From: Neobacillus mesonae
GTDB lineage: Bacteria > Bacillota > Bacilli > Bacillales > Cytobacillaceae
NCBI RefSeq assembly: GCF_001636315.1
Contig: NZ_KV440949.1
Span: forward strand, 3,962,973 to 4,026,972
Length of the DNA: 64,000 nt
Reading direction: 5' to 3'
Shown piece by piece: positions 50,547-58,702 of this stretch. Position 1 is the stretch's first letter. The number at the start of each line of letters is the position of its first letter. Position numbers and translations under genes: made by a program. The notes under the pieces are model-generated. The model was not told where the DNA came from. It made no database searches and saw nothing but the letters and a program-made list of their open reading frames with translations.

Positions 50547-51104
50547 ATGACGCAATTACTAGTAGGCTTATTTATGATTATTTTCCTGGCTCTACCTCCG
50601 GTTGCGAAGATAATGGAATCTGTCATGATTATTCATATGCACATGCAAATGCCTATGCTCATTATTGCCGGATTTCTAATTGCAAAAGTTTTTCAGAGTA
50701 AATTTCCGGGGTTCTTTGATAAATGGAATCGAAATGGCCTGCCAGGTATCATGTTGTTTATCATTATCGTTTCCTTCTGGACTCTGCCGCGAACAATGGA
50801 CGAAGCATTAAATGAACAAAGTATGGAAATTTTTAAATTTATCAGCTTACCGCTATTAGCTGGAATTCCCCTAAGGGATAGCTGGAAACGGCTTGAAAAG
50901 CTTGGCAGAAACGTTGTTATCATTCTATTTACCATTTTGTTTTTTGCCATGGGGTGGTTATATGTTGATGCACCTGTACAGCTGTGCAATAACTACCTCA
51001 TTATCGATCAAATCATTCTCGGCTGGGGATTTCTAACCACCGCAATTTGCTTTGTGATTTACCTTGGTTATGTATTCTTTGTCGATCCTTCGAAGTATGA
51101 ATAA
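50547..51104 (+). CDS. Membrane protein with Met/His-rich segment, linked to ba3 oxidase
   Basis: A 185-residue protein with about five hydrophobic segments. The first two enclose IIHMHMQMPML (about residues 28-38), a Met/His cluster suited to copper or heme binding, and a conserved-looking RNGLPGIMLF and TLPRTMDEA follow. Tightly coupled behind sco (GGGGAG before the ATG). I do not recognise a named family; context suggests help in oxidase assembly, in the manner of CtaG-type proteins, though similarity to CtaG is not apparent. Confidence 0.6.
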   Translation: MTQLLVGLFMIIFLALPPVAKIMESVMIIHMHMQMPMLIIAGFLIAKVFQSKFPGFFDKWNRNGLPGIMLFIIIVSFWTLPRTMDEALNEQSMEIFKFISLPLLAGIPLRDSWKRLEKLGRNVVIILFTILFFAMGWLYVDAPVQLCNNYLIIDQIILGWGFLTTAICFVIYLGYVFFVDPSKYE

Positions 51105-51113
51105 ATTTTTTGA

Positions 51114-51142
51114 AAAAGGCAGCAAAGGGAGCTGTCTTTTTT
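51114..51142 (+). terminator. Intrinsic terminator of the sco operon
   Basis: AAGGCAGC pairs with GCTGTCTT around AAAGGGA, then TTTTTT. Confidence 0.85.
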
Positions 51143-51257
51143 GTTGTAAAAATATGGGGTGAAATAGGTACAGAAAAAGTAGTTTTCAAACGAATAAACT
51201 TCCTATATATTAAAGTAATGGATGATAAAGGTAAATAGAATTAAAGGGATGATTTAT

Positions 51258-51962
51258 TTGGGAGAAATGAACCTTGTTACGGTGCTGTCAGAAATCTTGG
51301 CATGGGCGGTAATCGCCTTTTTAGCATACCGAATTTATAAAAAACAAACAGAAAGGCCAAAAAGGTGGAAGCTGGTCTTCATTTTGTTTATTGGATTATT
51401 TCCATTTTCCGTTAATTGGAATTTTGATAGTCGGTTAATAAGAATGCCAGTTTTGCCCTTGGGTGTTTGGATATTGCTGCTGATTTTTAGAAGAAAGAAA
51501 GAGCGCTGGCCGCTTTACCGCCCCTATGCCTGGTTAGGCTTCTTAGCCAATTTTATTTTTTTACTAAGCTACTTGTTATCCATCCCGTTGTATCAAAGTA
51601 TTTACCCGCAAACGAAACTATCCATCTATATTGCAAACTTAAATAATCCAAGGTTAATTCTCCTTCATCCTTCGGCCAAAAAAGGAACTATTGATCAAGA
51701 CCGTTTGCAAAAGCAGCTCAGCTTGATAAAACAAGGGGAATTCTACAATGATGAATGGTATAGCGAAACGTACATGGGCAATGATTCAAATCAAATTAAG
51801 GAGCGTTTTCCGTATCAATTAATCGGCTCTACTCCTAAGTTTGGCAGCGGAATTACAGAAGTAATCTATGTAGAGAAGGATGGTAAGGGAATCTTAATCT
51901 CAACCCCCGATAAGCAATTTTATTTTCATTCCAATGAATCAATGTTAAAGGGGAGTGAATAA
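51258..51962 (+). CDS. Unknown membrane protein (pair member 1)
   Basis: A 234-residue protein with about four hydrophobic segments in the first 110 residues and a soluble C-terminal domain (about 120-234) presumably outside the cell. TTG 51258 has AAAGGG nine bases upstream, a layout seen for several genes here; ATG 51249 and 51267 are less well placed. It ends two bases before the next unknown gene, with which it forms a pair. No family is recognised. Confidence 0.55.
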   Translation: MGEMNLVTVLSEILAWAVIAFLAYRIYKKQTERPKRWKLVFILFIGLFPFSVNWNFDSRLIRMPVLPLGVWILLLIFRRKKERWPLYRPYAWLGFLANFIFLLSYLLSIPLYQSIYPQTKLSIYIANLNNPRLILLHPSAKKGTIDQDRLQKQLSLIKQGEFYNDEWYSETYMGNDSNQIKERFPYQLIGSTPKFGSGITEVIYVEKDGKGILISTPDKQFYFHSNESMLKGSE

Positions 51963-51964
51963 AA

Positions 51965-52702
51965 ATGGTCAGACGCCAAATCCTATTAAGTTTAGCTGCT
52001 ATTTTTGCTGTTATAGGCGCTGCAGGTTATTGGTTTTATTTCTCACCACCGCTTTCATTCCCAAATAATAAACAATTAATCTCAGAAATTAATCGTCTCT
52101 CTCCGGAAGCCAAAGTGAGCACTATTCAGGATTCCATTGAGGTCGATGAAAAACGTGTCGTTGTCCCGTTTATTTCGAAGGATGACCATTACGGTGCAAG
52201 CTATTGGGTTTGGAGATTTCATAAATGGCAGGCGGTCTACATTGATACAATGGGACAGCCGCATGTTTGGAAGATTGATAGAAAAGACCCATCAAGCTAT
52301 TATTTTGTGTGGAATATTCATCCGCGACATCAATTAAAGAATATAAAGTTCTATTATTTACGAAATCGAAATTATGGAGTAACGGATGGGAAAGAGTTTT
52401 ATAAACCGGGAATTCAAATGGAGAAAAATATTTCTCTCGAGGGGAAAACGTATGGGATGCTGCCGCTTCCAGAAGATTGGGCCGATTCAATTAAGTCAAT
52501 AATGAAAGTCGATGCAGCGGCACAGTCAGATTTATTTTTTCAGCCAGCTGACCCAGTAGGCATGTACTTCGCCTGGACCCCATTTGGAAAGAACGGAAAA
52601 GAAAAATTCACAGAAGAAGGAACAGTCAGCGGCAACGGCTACACAAACGGCACCGAGGATATTGAATACATAATGGTCGTGTCGGAGGAAGAATTGCGAT
52701 AA
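51965..52702 (+). CDS. Unknown exported or anchored protein (pair member 2)
   Basis: A 245-residue protein with one N-terminal hydrophobic segment (about 8-27) followed by a Trp/Tyr-rich extracellular domain (YWVWRFHKWQAVYID; SSYYFVWNIHPRH). GGGGAGTG lies seven bases before the ATG. It is coupled to the membrane protein upstream, suggesting they work together at the envelope. No family is recognised. Confidence 0.55.
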   Translation: MVRRQILLSLAAIFAVIGAAGYWFYFSPPLSFPNNKQLISEINRLSPEAKVSTIQDSIEVDEKRVVVPFISKDDHYGASYWVWRFHKWQAVYIDTMGQPHVWKIDRKDPSSYYFVWNIHPRHQLKNIKFYYLRNRNYGVTDGKEFYKPGIQMEKNISLEGKTYGMLPLPEDWADSIKSIMKVDAAAQSDLFFQPADPVGMYFAWTPFGKNGKEKFTEEGTVSGNGYTNGTEDIEYIMVVSEEELR

Positions 52703-52704
52703 CG

Positions 52705-52750
52705 GGCGTCAGGCGCCATGTGAAAAATCACATGGTGGCTGACACCTTTT
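52705..52750. repeat. Dispersed palindrome, GGTGTCAG family, used as a terminator
   Basis: Arms 52705-52723 and 52728-52746 pair at 16 of 19 positions (GGCGTCAGG... against ...CTGACACC, with CATGTGA/TCACATG nearest the loop), followed by TTTTTG. It overlaps the 3' end of the converging Xre gene by about 19 bases. Confidence 0.8.
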
Positions 52751-53957
52751 TGTATATGTCATTTGCAAAGTCCTTATATGGTGTATGGGGCATAGATTTA
52801 AAATTATCCACAGCTTCTTTTGCTGATTCTAAGGCATCGCTTAAGTTGCCTAGTTCGATTTGGCAAAGGGCTTTGTATGAATCCTTGATATAAAACAATG
52901 ATAGATCATACGGGTGGTGGGCGTAAGCTGGAATTTTCACATTTTCGAAACACGCAAGTGCTTCCTGATAGCTTTTCATCCCGAATAAGGATTTTCCCTT
53001 TTCAAGCAAGAACCAATACCTGTAAGCTAGTTCTGTTTGCGGGTTTGTTAAGTACTTGTCGCAAATTTCGAGCGCTTTAGCAGACTCCCAACCTTCTGAA
53101 TTAAACGACAAGGCTTGAAACAGGTCATAAAAAATAATTGATTGCCTGTCCTCGGCAAAATCACCATATTGTCGTAATTTAGAGACATAATGCTCTTGCT
53201 GCTGCTTATCTCTCATCATCAACCCATGTGCCGCAGCCAGTCTGTACAAATCATCAATCCGGTAAAAAATCCTGTGCTCCTTCGAAAAATGAATTGCGTT
53301 TTCCATTACAACAGCTGCTGCCTCCGAATCGCCGACCGCAAAATGAAGAATCGCTTCATTATAGTCTAAGTCAACCCGTGTCATTGGATCAATAAAATGA
53401 TGCTTCGTTTCAATATGGTTCCGTTCCCGTAACAAAATTTTCAAGGATTCCACATAGTCATGTTCAACAAACTTTTCCATTGCCCAAAAGATGCCAATAC
53501 TAGCCCGTTTCGCAGTAAGCTTCATCTCATCATACATATCTGCGGCCTTTTGTGAGAGCTCCTGCCAGCCGTCTTGTTTTTCCTGATAAAGACTGCGGCT
53601 GTATATTTCTAATAATCGGGCAGACTCATAGCCCTGGGAAAGGTTTTCACAATAAGGTTCAATTAGGGCAATCAACACTTTAAATTTATCGGACTTTTCC
53701 CCAATGGCAATTTCCTTATTATAAAGTTTCTCCGCCTCATCAAGAACCTCCCTCAATTTCTGTGAGCTCACATCTTCTAAAAGCTCGCTTACCTCAACCC
53801 CTAACCTTCTGGCAATATAGGCTAAGCTTTCCATCGAGGGATTCGCTTTATTATTTTCAATCAGACTAAGCATACCCTTTGTCAGTTCTTCTCCGGCCAG
53901 CGCTTCAAGGGTCATTTTCCTGCTTTTCCGGATCTCTCGGATTCGTTCACCTAACAT
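52728..53957 (-). CDS. Xre-family regulator with C-terminal TPR-like repeats
   Basis: A 409-residue protein. The N-terminal helix-turn-helix (about 1-62) reads IREIRKSRKMTLEALAGEEL...MLSLIENNKANPS; the remainder is all helical with TPR-like units (for example SYQEALACFENVKIPAYA, and LGNLSDALESAKEAVDNF). The layout resembles Rap/RRNPP-type and related TPR regulators that bind a peptide or a partner protein. AGGAGTG lies ten bases before the ATG. It is divergent from an MFS exporter, and paired palindromes in the shared 133 bp are its likely operators. The last codons overlap a terminator palindrome. Confidence 0.85.
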   Translation of the reverse strand: MLGERIREIRKSRKMTLEALAGEELTKGMLSLIENNKANPSMESLAYIARRLGVEVSELLEDVSSQKLREVLDEAEKLYNKEIAIGEKSDKFKVLIALIEPYCENLSQGYESARLLEIYSRSLYQEKQDGWQELSQKAADMYDEMKLTAKRASIGIFWAMEKFVEHDYVESLKILLRERNHIETKHHFIDPMTRVDLDYNEAILHFAVGDSEAAAVVMENAIHFSKEHRIFYRIDDLYRLAAAHGLMMRDKQQQEHYVSKLRQYGDFAEDRQSIIFYDLFQALSFNSEGWESAKALEICDKYLTNPQTELAYRYWFLLEKGKSLFGMKSYQEALACFENVKIPAYAHHPYDLSLFYIKDSYKALCQIELGNLSDALESAKEAVDNFKSMPHTPYKDFANDIYKKVSATM

Positions 53958-53991
53958 GTTGAAAATTCACTCCTAGACGATTTTATTATTT

Positions 53992-54010
53992 AGTTTAATT
54001 ATATTAAACT
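53992..54010. promoter_or_regulatory. Operator 1 of the Xre regulator
   Basis: AGTTTAAT-TAT-ATTAAACT is a perfect 8-bp-arm palindrome. It contains a minus-strand TATAAT (53998-54003), the probable -10 box of the Xre gene, so binding would autorepress. Confidence 0.6.
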
Positions 54011-54015
54011 TTTTC

Positions 54016-54045
54016 TTGAATTGGAAGATAGTACCGTGATATAAT
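54016..54045 (+). promoter_or_regulatory. Promoter of the MFS exporter gene
   Basis: TTGAAT (54016-54021), 18-bp spacer, TATAAT (54040-54045). It is flanked by operator 1 upstream and operator 2 downstream. Confidence 0.6.
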
Positions 54046-54047
54046 TT

Positions 54048-54064
54048 GTTTAATTAAATTAAAC
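54048..54064. promoter_or_regulatory. Operator 2 of the Xre regulator
   Basis: GTTTAAT-TAA-ATTAAAC is a perfect palindrome with the same half-site as operator 1. It covers the predicted transcription start of the MFS gene. Confidence 0.6.
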
Positions 54065-54090
54065 TTTTTTTAAAAAAGGCGGGATTAAAT

Positions 54091-55389
54091 ATGAATGAAG
54101 CTTTAAAGCTAAAAAAGGCGACATACCATCTATGGACGTTCACAGTTAGCAAGCTGATTTCTTCTTTTGGTGCACAGGTATATGCCTTTGCGATTAGTTT
54201 TTATATTTTGCAAGCGACAGGATCGGCAGCAAGTTTTGCTGCTAATCTAATATGTAATATTTTGCCGCGGACGATTGCAGCACCGTTTGCCGGGTACCTG
54301 GTCGATAATTATTCACGGAAAAAAATCGTTATTTTTTCGCAGATTGCTACAACCTTGGCGATTGGTGGTTTGCTCATCGTCATTCTTACAATGGGTTTAT
54401 CTTTAGCCGCCATTTACACGACCTCATGCATATTATCACTTACATCCATGTTTTCCGGCGTTGCTTTTACATCATCAATAACAGGTCTTGTAGATAAGGA
54501 ACGAATTCAAAAGGCTATGTCCTTAAATCAAATGTCAATTTCTTTTGCCGCGATTGGCAGTCCGGCTGTCGGCGGTTTATTGTATGGAGCTGTATCCATG
54601 CCAGTCTTCCTTATTATCTATATCGCAGCATCGAGTATTGCTATATTCTTGGAATCGACGATGAATTTCAAGCTGTTCACAGCCCCAAAAACGGACGAAG
54701 ACGAAAAAGAACCAATGTGGCAAAGCATGAAATCGGGGATTAGCTATTTAAAAACTCAAGCCTTGCTTATGACAGTAATTTGGATTGCACTTTTGGTAAA
54801 TTTCCTCTTTGGAGCATATCAGGTCGGCTATTCCTTTATTTTGATTGAAAAGTTAAAAATATCCTCTCAACAGTTCGGTTTGACAGAGGGAGCTTTTGCC
54901 GCAGGGATGCTGTTGTTATCCGTTTATTTCTCCGTTCGGAAAGAAGTAAAATATCCATTATTAGTGTCGAAATGGGGAATCGTTGGAATGGGTATCATTA
55001 TGGCAGCGATTGTGCTGCCACTAATGATAAAGCTCCCGCACAGCTTATTATTTACTTATTATATCGTGCTGCAGCTTGGATTGGGGGCAACTTCTACGAT
55101 AACCAATACGCCCATTATGGTTATATTGCAAAAACAAATCGATGACCGTTATAAAGGGCGGGTATTTTCCATTCTAGAAACGATGGCGATGGCATTAATG
55201 CCTCTTGGAATGGTATTGTACGGCTTGTTATATGATGTGTTTCCTGCCCAATGGATTATGATTGTCTCCTCAGCCATGTTTGTCGGAGTGATCCTTATTC
55301 TGGCTAGACCATCGGTGATTCGTAGAGTCCATCCGGAAACAGCAGCTGGAAAAAAAATTAGGGTAAAAAAAGTTCCAACAAGTGTTTAG
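54091..55389 (+). CDS. MFS transporter (MefA/EntS-like exporter)
   Basis: A 432-residue, 12-helix major facilitator of the MFS_3 group, with motif A-like VDNYSRKKIV after helix 2 (GYLVDNYSRKK) and a second half carrying DRYKGRVFSILET. Members export macrolides, siderophores or other natural products. GGCGGGA precedes the ATG. It is divergent from the Xre/TPR regulator and overlapped at its promoter by that regulator's predicted operators, so it is probably induced by its substrate or a peptide signal. No peptide or biosynthetic gene is adjacent. Confidence 0.88.
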   Translation: MNEALKLKKATYHLWTFTVSKLISSFGAQVYAFAISFYILQATGSAASFAANLICNILPRTIAAPFAGYLVDNYSRKKIVIFSQIATTLAIGGLLIVILTMGLSLAAIYTTSCILSLTSMFSGVAFTSSITGLVDKERIQKAMSLNQMSISFAAIGSPAVGGLLYGAVSMPVFLIIYIAASSIAIFLESTMNFKLFTAPKTDEDEKEPMWQSMKSGISYLKTQALLMTVIWIALLVNFLFGAYQVGYSFILIEKLKISSQQFGLTEGAFAAGMLLLSVYFSVRKEVKYPLLVSKWGIVGMGIIMAAIVLPLMIKLPHSLLFTYYIVLQLGLGATSTITNTPIMVILQKQIDDRYKGRVFSILETMAMALMPLGMVLYGLLYDVFPAQWIMIVSSAMFVGVILILARPSVIRRVHPETAAGKKIRVKKVPTSV

Positions 55390-55458
55390 TTTTTAACGTG
55401 TGGCACCGCAAATATTTCTTATAATAGAGATAGCAGTAATAAAAGGAGCGGATGTGCA

Positions 55459-57006
55459 ATGTATGTAGCGGGTCAGAAGGAAATGCGGCAAATGGACCAG
55501 TATACAATGGAGCGGCTTGGATTACCTGGGGTTGTTTTAATGGAAAATGCCGGGGCAAAAGTGGTAGAGGAGATTTTATCATGTGACCTTTGTGAACATT
55601 CCAAGGTAGTGGTGTTAGCGGGAGGGGGAAATAATGGCGGCGATGGTTTTGTCATTGCCCGCCGGCTATTTGATTTAGGAGTGAAGCCGTTGCTTTGTTT
55701 GATGGTCAATCCCGAGCGGCTTAAAGGTGATGCGAAGATTCATTTTGATGTTTATGTAAATCGGGGGCTGCCGGTTTTTTACCTGCAAGAAAATACGAAG
55801 GCAGCGTTTCAAAAAGAATTAGAGCAGGCGGACATTATTGTGGATGCCATTTTAGGAACGGGTGTAAATGGCCCGGTAAGACCGCCTCTAGATTTGGTCA
55901 TTTCATTGGTAAATGAATATAAGGGGCAGAAATTGATTATTTCAGTTGATATACCTTCCGGAGTTTCTAGTGATACGGGCAAAGTGGTTGGAGCAGCCAT
56001 TAAAGCAAACAAAACGGTAACATTTGTTTTTCCGAAAAAGGGGTTTTTCCTGCAGGATGGACCGCGGTATGTCGGAGAATGGAAAGCGGTGGATATATCT
56101 GTTCCGCCTTCAATTATGACGGATTTGGGCTTAAAGCTGCCCAATGTCATAACGGAAAAACTAGCGAGGGCAATGGTTCCGGTTAGACCGAAGCATGGTC
56201 ATAAGGGAACGTTTGGACATGCACTTGTCCTCGGCGGGTCGCGCCATTTTGTCGGAGCACCGATTTTTGCGGCAAAAGCAGCTTTACATTCGGGGGCAGG
56301 GCTGGTGACATTAGCGATTCCCGAAAGTATTTTTCCTATGGCGGCAGCTCAGAACCCGGAATCGTTGTTTTTGCCATTGCGCGATATTAATGGCCATTTT
56401 TCTGAAGCTGGTCTTCATGAGTTATTAGAGAGGCTGTCTCAGTTTGATAGTATTGCAGTTGGACCGGGGATGGGACGGTTTTCCGGCGGGGAAGAATGGC
56501 TCAAGGTGTTTATGAGGTCGTTAACAACTCAGTCAGTAGTGGTAGATGCAGATGCGTTGTATTTGCTCCGCAATGAAATGGATATAATCCATCGGTATAA
56601 AGGGAATGTGATTTTTACCCCACATCCCGGAGAAATGGCGCGGCTGTTGAATTGTACGGTAAGAGAAGTGGAAACGGACCGGCTTGGGGTTGCAAAAAAT
56701 TTCGCTGTGAAACATTCTTTATTTTTGTTATTGAAAGGCCATCGATCGGTTATCGCCACTCCGGATGGCGAGGTTTTCATCAATCCGTTTGGCAATGATG
56801 CTTTGGGGAAGGGCGGCAGCGGCGATGTGCTGACAGGCTTGATTGCGTCTTTTATAGCGCAGGGTGCAGGCCCTTTGAACGCTCTTGTAGCGGCAAGCTA
56901 TCTTCATGCAAGAGCGTGGGAAGAAAAGGCGAAAAGCTTATCCCATTACGGGGTGACCCCGTTTGATCTTATTGACGGGGTAAGAGAACAGTTGAATTTG
57001 ATTTGA
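55459..57006 (+). CDS. nnr: Bifunctional NAD(P)HX epimerase / ADP-dependent dehydratase
   Basis: A 515-residue repair enzyme. The N-terminal YjeF_N epimerase (about 1-215) has GGGNNGGDGFVIAR and DAILGTGVNGP; the C-terminal ribokinase-like dehydratase (about 230-510) has KHGHKGTFGHALVLGGS, TPHPGEMARL and the catalytic GNDALGKGGSGDVLTG. It converts hydrated, damaged NADH and NADPH back to the active form. GGAGCGG lies upstream of the ATG, and TATAAT at 55420-55425 may be its -10 box. It is monocistronic. Confidence 0.95.
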   Translation: MYVAGQKEMRQMDQYTMERLGLPGVVLMENAGAKVVEEILSCDLCEHSKVVVLAGGGNNGGDGFVIARRLFDLGVKPLLCLMVNPERLKGDAKIHFDVYVNRGLPVFYLQENTKAAFQKELEQADIIVDAILGTGVNGPVRPPLDLVISLVNEYKGQKLIISVDIPSGVSSDTGKVVGAAIKANKTVTFVFPKKGFFLQDGPRYVGEWKAVDISVPPSIMTDLGLKLPNVITEKLARAMVPVRPKHGHKGTFGHALVLGGSRHFVGAPIFAAKAALHSGAGLVTLAIPESIFPMAAAQNPESLFLPLRDINGHFSEAGLHELLERLSQFDSIAVGPGMGRFSGGEEWLKVFMRSLTTQSVVVDADALYLLRNEMDIIHRYKGNVIFTPHPGEMARLLNCTVREVETDRLGVAKNFAVKHSLFLLLKGHRSVIATPDGEVFINPFGNDALGKGGSGDVLTGLIASFIAQGAGPLNALVAASYLHARAWEEKAKSLSHYGVTPFDLIDGVREQLNLI

Positions 57007-57077
57007 TAGGTTAGAGGGGGCCCGGATGCTTGGGATTTCCTTTTTTATGAAGATTTTTGTGAAGGTTCACATGTAAC

Positions 57078-57192
57078 TTCATGAGGACAAAAAGCGTTGG
57101 AGACTCCAGTCGAGAGTTCTCATAAACATTTCATGAGGACAAAAAGCGTCGGTAACTCCAATTGAGAGCTCTCATGAACGCTTCATAAATTT
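57078..57192. repeat. Tandem 52-bp repeat (two units and a partial third)
   Basis: Units begin TTCATGAGGACAAAAAGCGT at 57078 and 57130; a third, truncated unit (TTCAT) starts at 57182, so the period is 52 bp. Each unit ends with a small palindrome (GAGAGYTCTC). It fills the gap between nnr and the class-V PLP enzyme; the function is unknown. Confidence 0.85.
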
Positions 57193-57305
57193 AATAAATT
57201 CCTTGGTAAGCTTGATTTTAGCATTTTTTTGCAGGAAACCTCGGCCTTGTGCCGTATTAATACCATATGCTTGAAAAAACTTTTTTTAAAAGGAGTATGG
57301 TCAAG

Positions 57306-58547
57306 ATGTTTCCGATTGAAGAAGTACGCCGGCAATTTCCGGCACTGACCCGTAAGTATAACGGGAAGCTGGCAGTTTATATGGATGGCCCCGGGGGTTC
57401 GCAGGCAGCAAAACCGGTAATTGAGGCAATGGTTTCGTACATGACGAATGGCGGGGCCAACCTGCATGGGGAGTTCCCGACAAGCAAGGAGACGGAACAG
57501 TATATTGAAAAAGCGAGAAAGGCAGCTGCCGACCTTGTCGGTGCCAAGCCAAATGAAGTGGCTTTCGGACAAAATTCAACTTCGTTAATGTTTGCTGTTT
57601 CCCGTGCTTTGAAAAAAACATGGACGAGCGGGGATAATATCGTTGTTACCGAGATAGACCATCGTTCCAATGTGGATTCATGGGCAACTGCCGCTGAAGA
57701 TGCCGGCATTGAAGTCCGCTTTATTCCTGTTGACCCGAAAACATTAACATTGGATTTATCTAATCTGAATAATATCATTGATGAAAATACAAGGCTTGTA
57801 GCGGCAACACTTGCATCTAACGCTGTCGGAACGATTACAGACATCAAGACCATTTCCAACCGGGCACATGAGGTTGGGGCCATGCTTGCTGTTGATGCCG
57901 TTCATGCTGTGCCGCATTTTCTAATCAATCGTGATCAAATTGGGGCCCAATTCCTCTTTTGTTCCGCTTATAAATTTTTCGGACCTCATCTTGGCATTGC
58001 GGTAATCAAAGAAGAAGTATTCGAGAAACTATCAGTATATAAACTACAGCCGGCACCGACGTATATCCCTGACAAACTAGAAACAGGAACACAGAACCAT
58101 GAAGCGATCGCTGCGCTGGAAGCGGGAATTAACTTTATTGCCAGCTTAGGAATTGGGGCGACACGCAGGGAAAAAATTGAAAGTGCATATGCAAGAATGG
58201 AAGAATACGAAAATAAACTAGCGAGGAAACTGCGTACGGCGCTGGAAAGTATTCCTGAGGTAACATTATACCAAGCGCCGGAATCCGCTGCGAAAACTCC
58301 GACCATCGCCTTTACGATTAATGGTGCCGATCCGGTAGAAGTCTGCAGATGGCTTGCCGAAAACTATGCAATTTTCATTGCGAGCGGGGATTTCTATGCG
58401 TCAACACTTGCAGAAAAACTGGGAATCAATGAAACAGGCGGCTGGATTCGTGCAGGCTTTGCTCCATATAATTCGGAAGAAGAAATAGAGATGGTAATTG
58501 AAGCAATCCAATCCTATGTAAAATCTCTTAATATAGTTAATAAATAA
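57306..58547 (+). CDS. Class-V PLP-dependent enzyme, cysteine-desulfurase-like but without the active cysteine
   Basis: A 413-residue PLP enzyme of the TIGR01976 'cysteine desulfurase-like' group. The PLP lysine is in FCSAYKFFGPH; other fold motifs are DGPGGSQ near the start, NSTSLMFAVSRAL, TEIDHRSNVDSW and AVDAVHAVPH. Where SufS has its catalytic RxGHHCA loop this protein has ASGDFYA, so no thiol is available for persulfide formation. It may be a lyase, epimerase or aminotransferase on an unknown substrate. ATG 57306 is ten bases after AGGAG; ATG 57297 is only one base from it. Confidence 0.85.
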   Translation: MFPIEEVRRQFPALTRKYNGKLAVYMDGPGGSQAAKPVIEAMVSYMTNGGANLHGEFPTSKETEQYIEKARKAAADLVGAKPNEVAFGQNSTSLMFAVSRALKKTWTSGDNIVVTEIDHRSNVDSWATAAEDAGIEVRFIPVDPKTLTLDLSNLNNIIDENTRLVAATLASNAVGTITDIKTISNRAHEVGAMLAVDAVHAVPHFLINRDQIGAQFLFCSAYKFFGPHLGIAVIKEEVFEKLSVYKLQPAPTYIPDKLETGTQNHEAIAALEAGINFIASLGIGATRREKIESAYARMEEYENKLARKLRTALESIPEVTLYQAPESAAKTPTIAFTINGADPVEVCRWLAENYAIFIASGDFYASTLAEKLGINETGGWIRAGFAPYNSEEEIEMVIEAIQSYVKSLNIVNK

Positions 58548-58555
58548 TAACTTTG

Positions 58556-58592
58556 AACCGAAGCCAACCAATGGGATGCTTCGGTTTTTTTT
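58556..58592 (+). terminator. Intrinsic terminator after the class-V PLP enzyme
   Basis: AACCGAAGC (58556-58564) pairs with GCTTCGGTT (58578-58586), then six T residues. Confidence 0.95.
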
Positions 58593-58667
58593 AAGCACTA
58601 GAAAAGCGGTCAATTAATGGAGGTGATATAATAGAAGATATAATTCTAATTCACTAATAACCAAATT

Positions 58668-58680
58668 GGTGTCTGACACC
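58668..58680. repeat. Dispersed GGTGTCTGACACC palindrome
   Basis: GGTGTC-T-GACACC is a perfect 13-bp palindrome of the GGTGTCAGGCACC family, 23 bp upstream of the arginase-family gene, where it could also influence transcription. Confidence 0.7.
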
Positions 58681-58702
58681 GGTAATGTTTAATAGGAGAT
58701 GA

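Noticed and set aside
57377..57883. A 168-codon open frame on the minus strand inside the class-V PLP gene
   Set aside because: It is antisense to a well-conserved PLP enzyme, with no family motif and no ribosome binding site.
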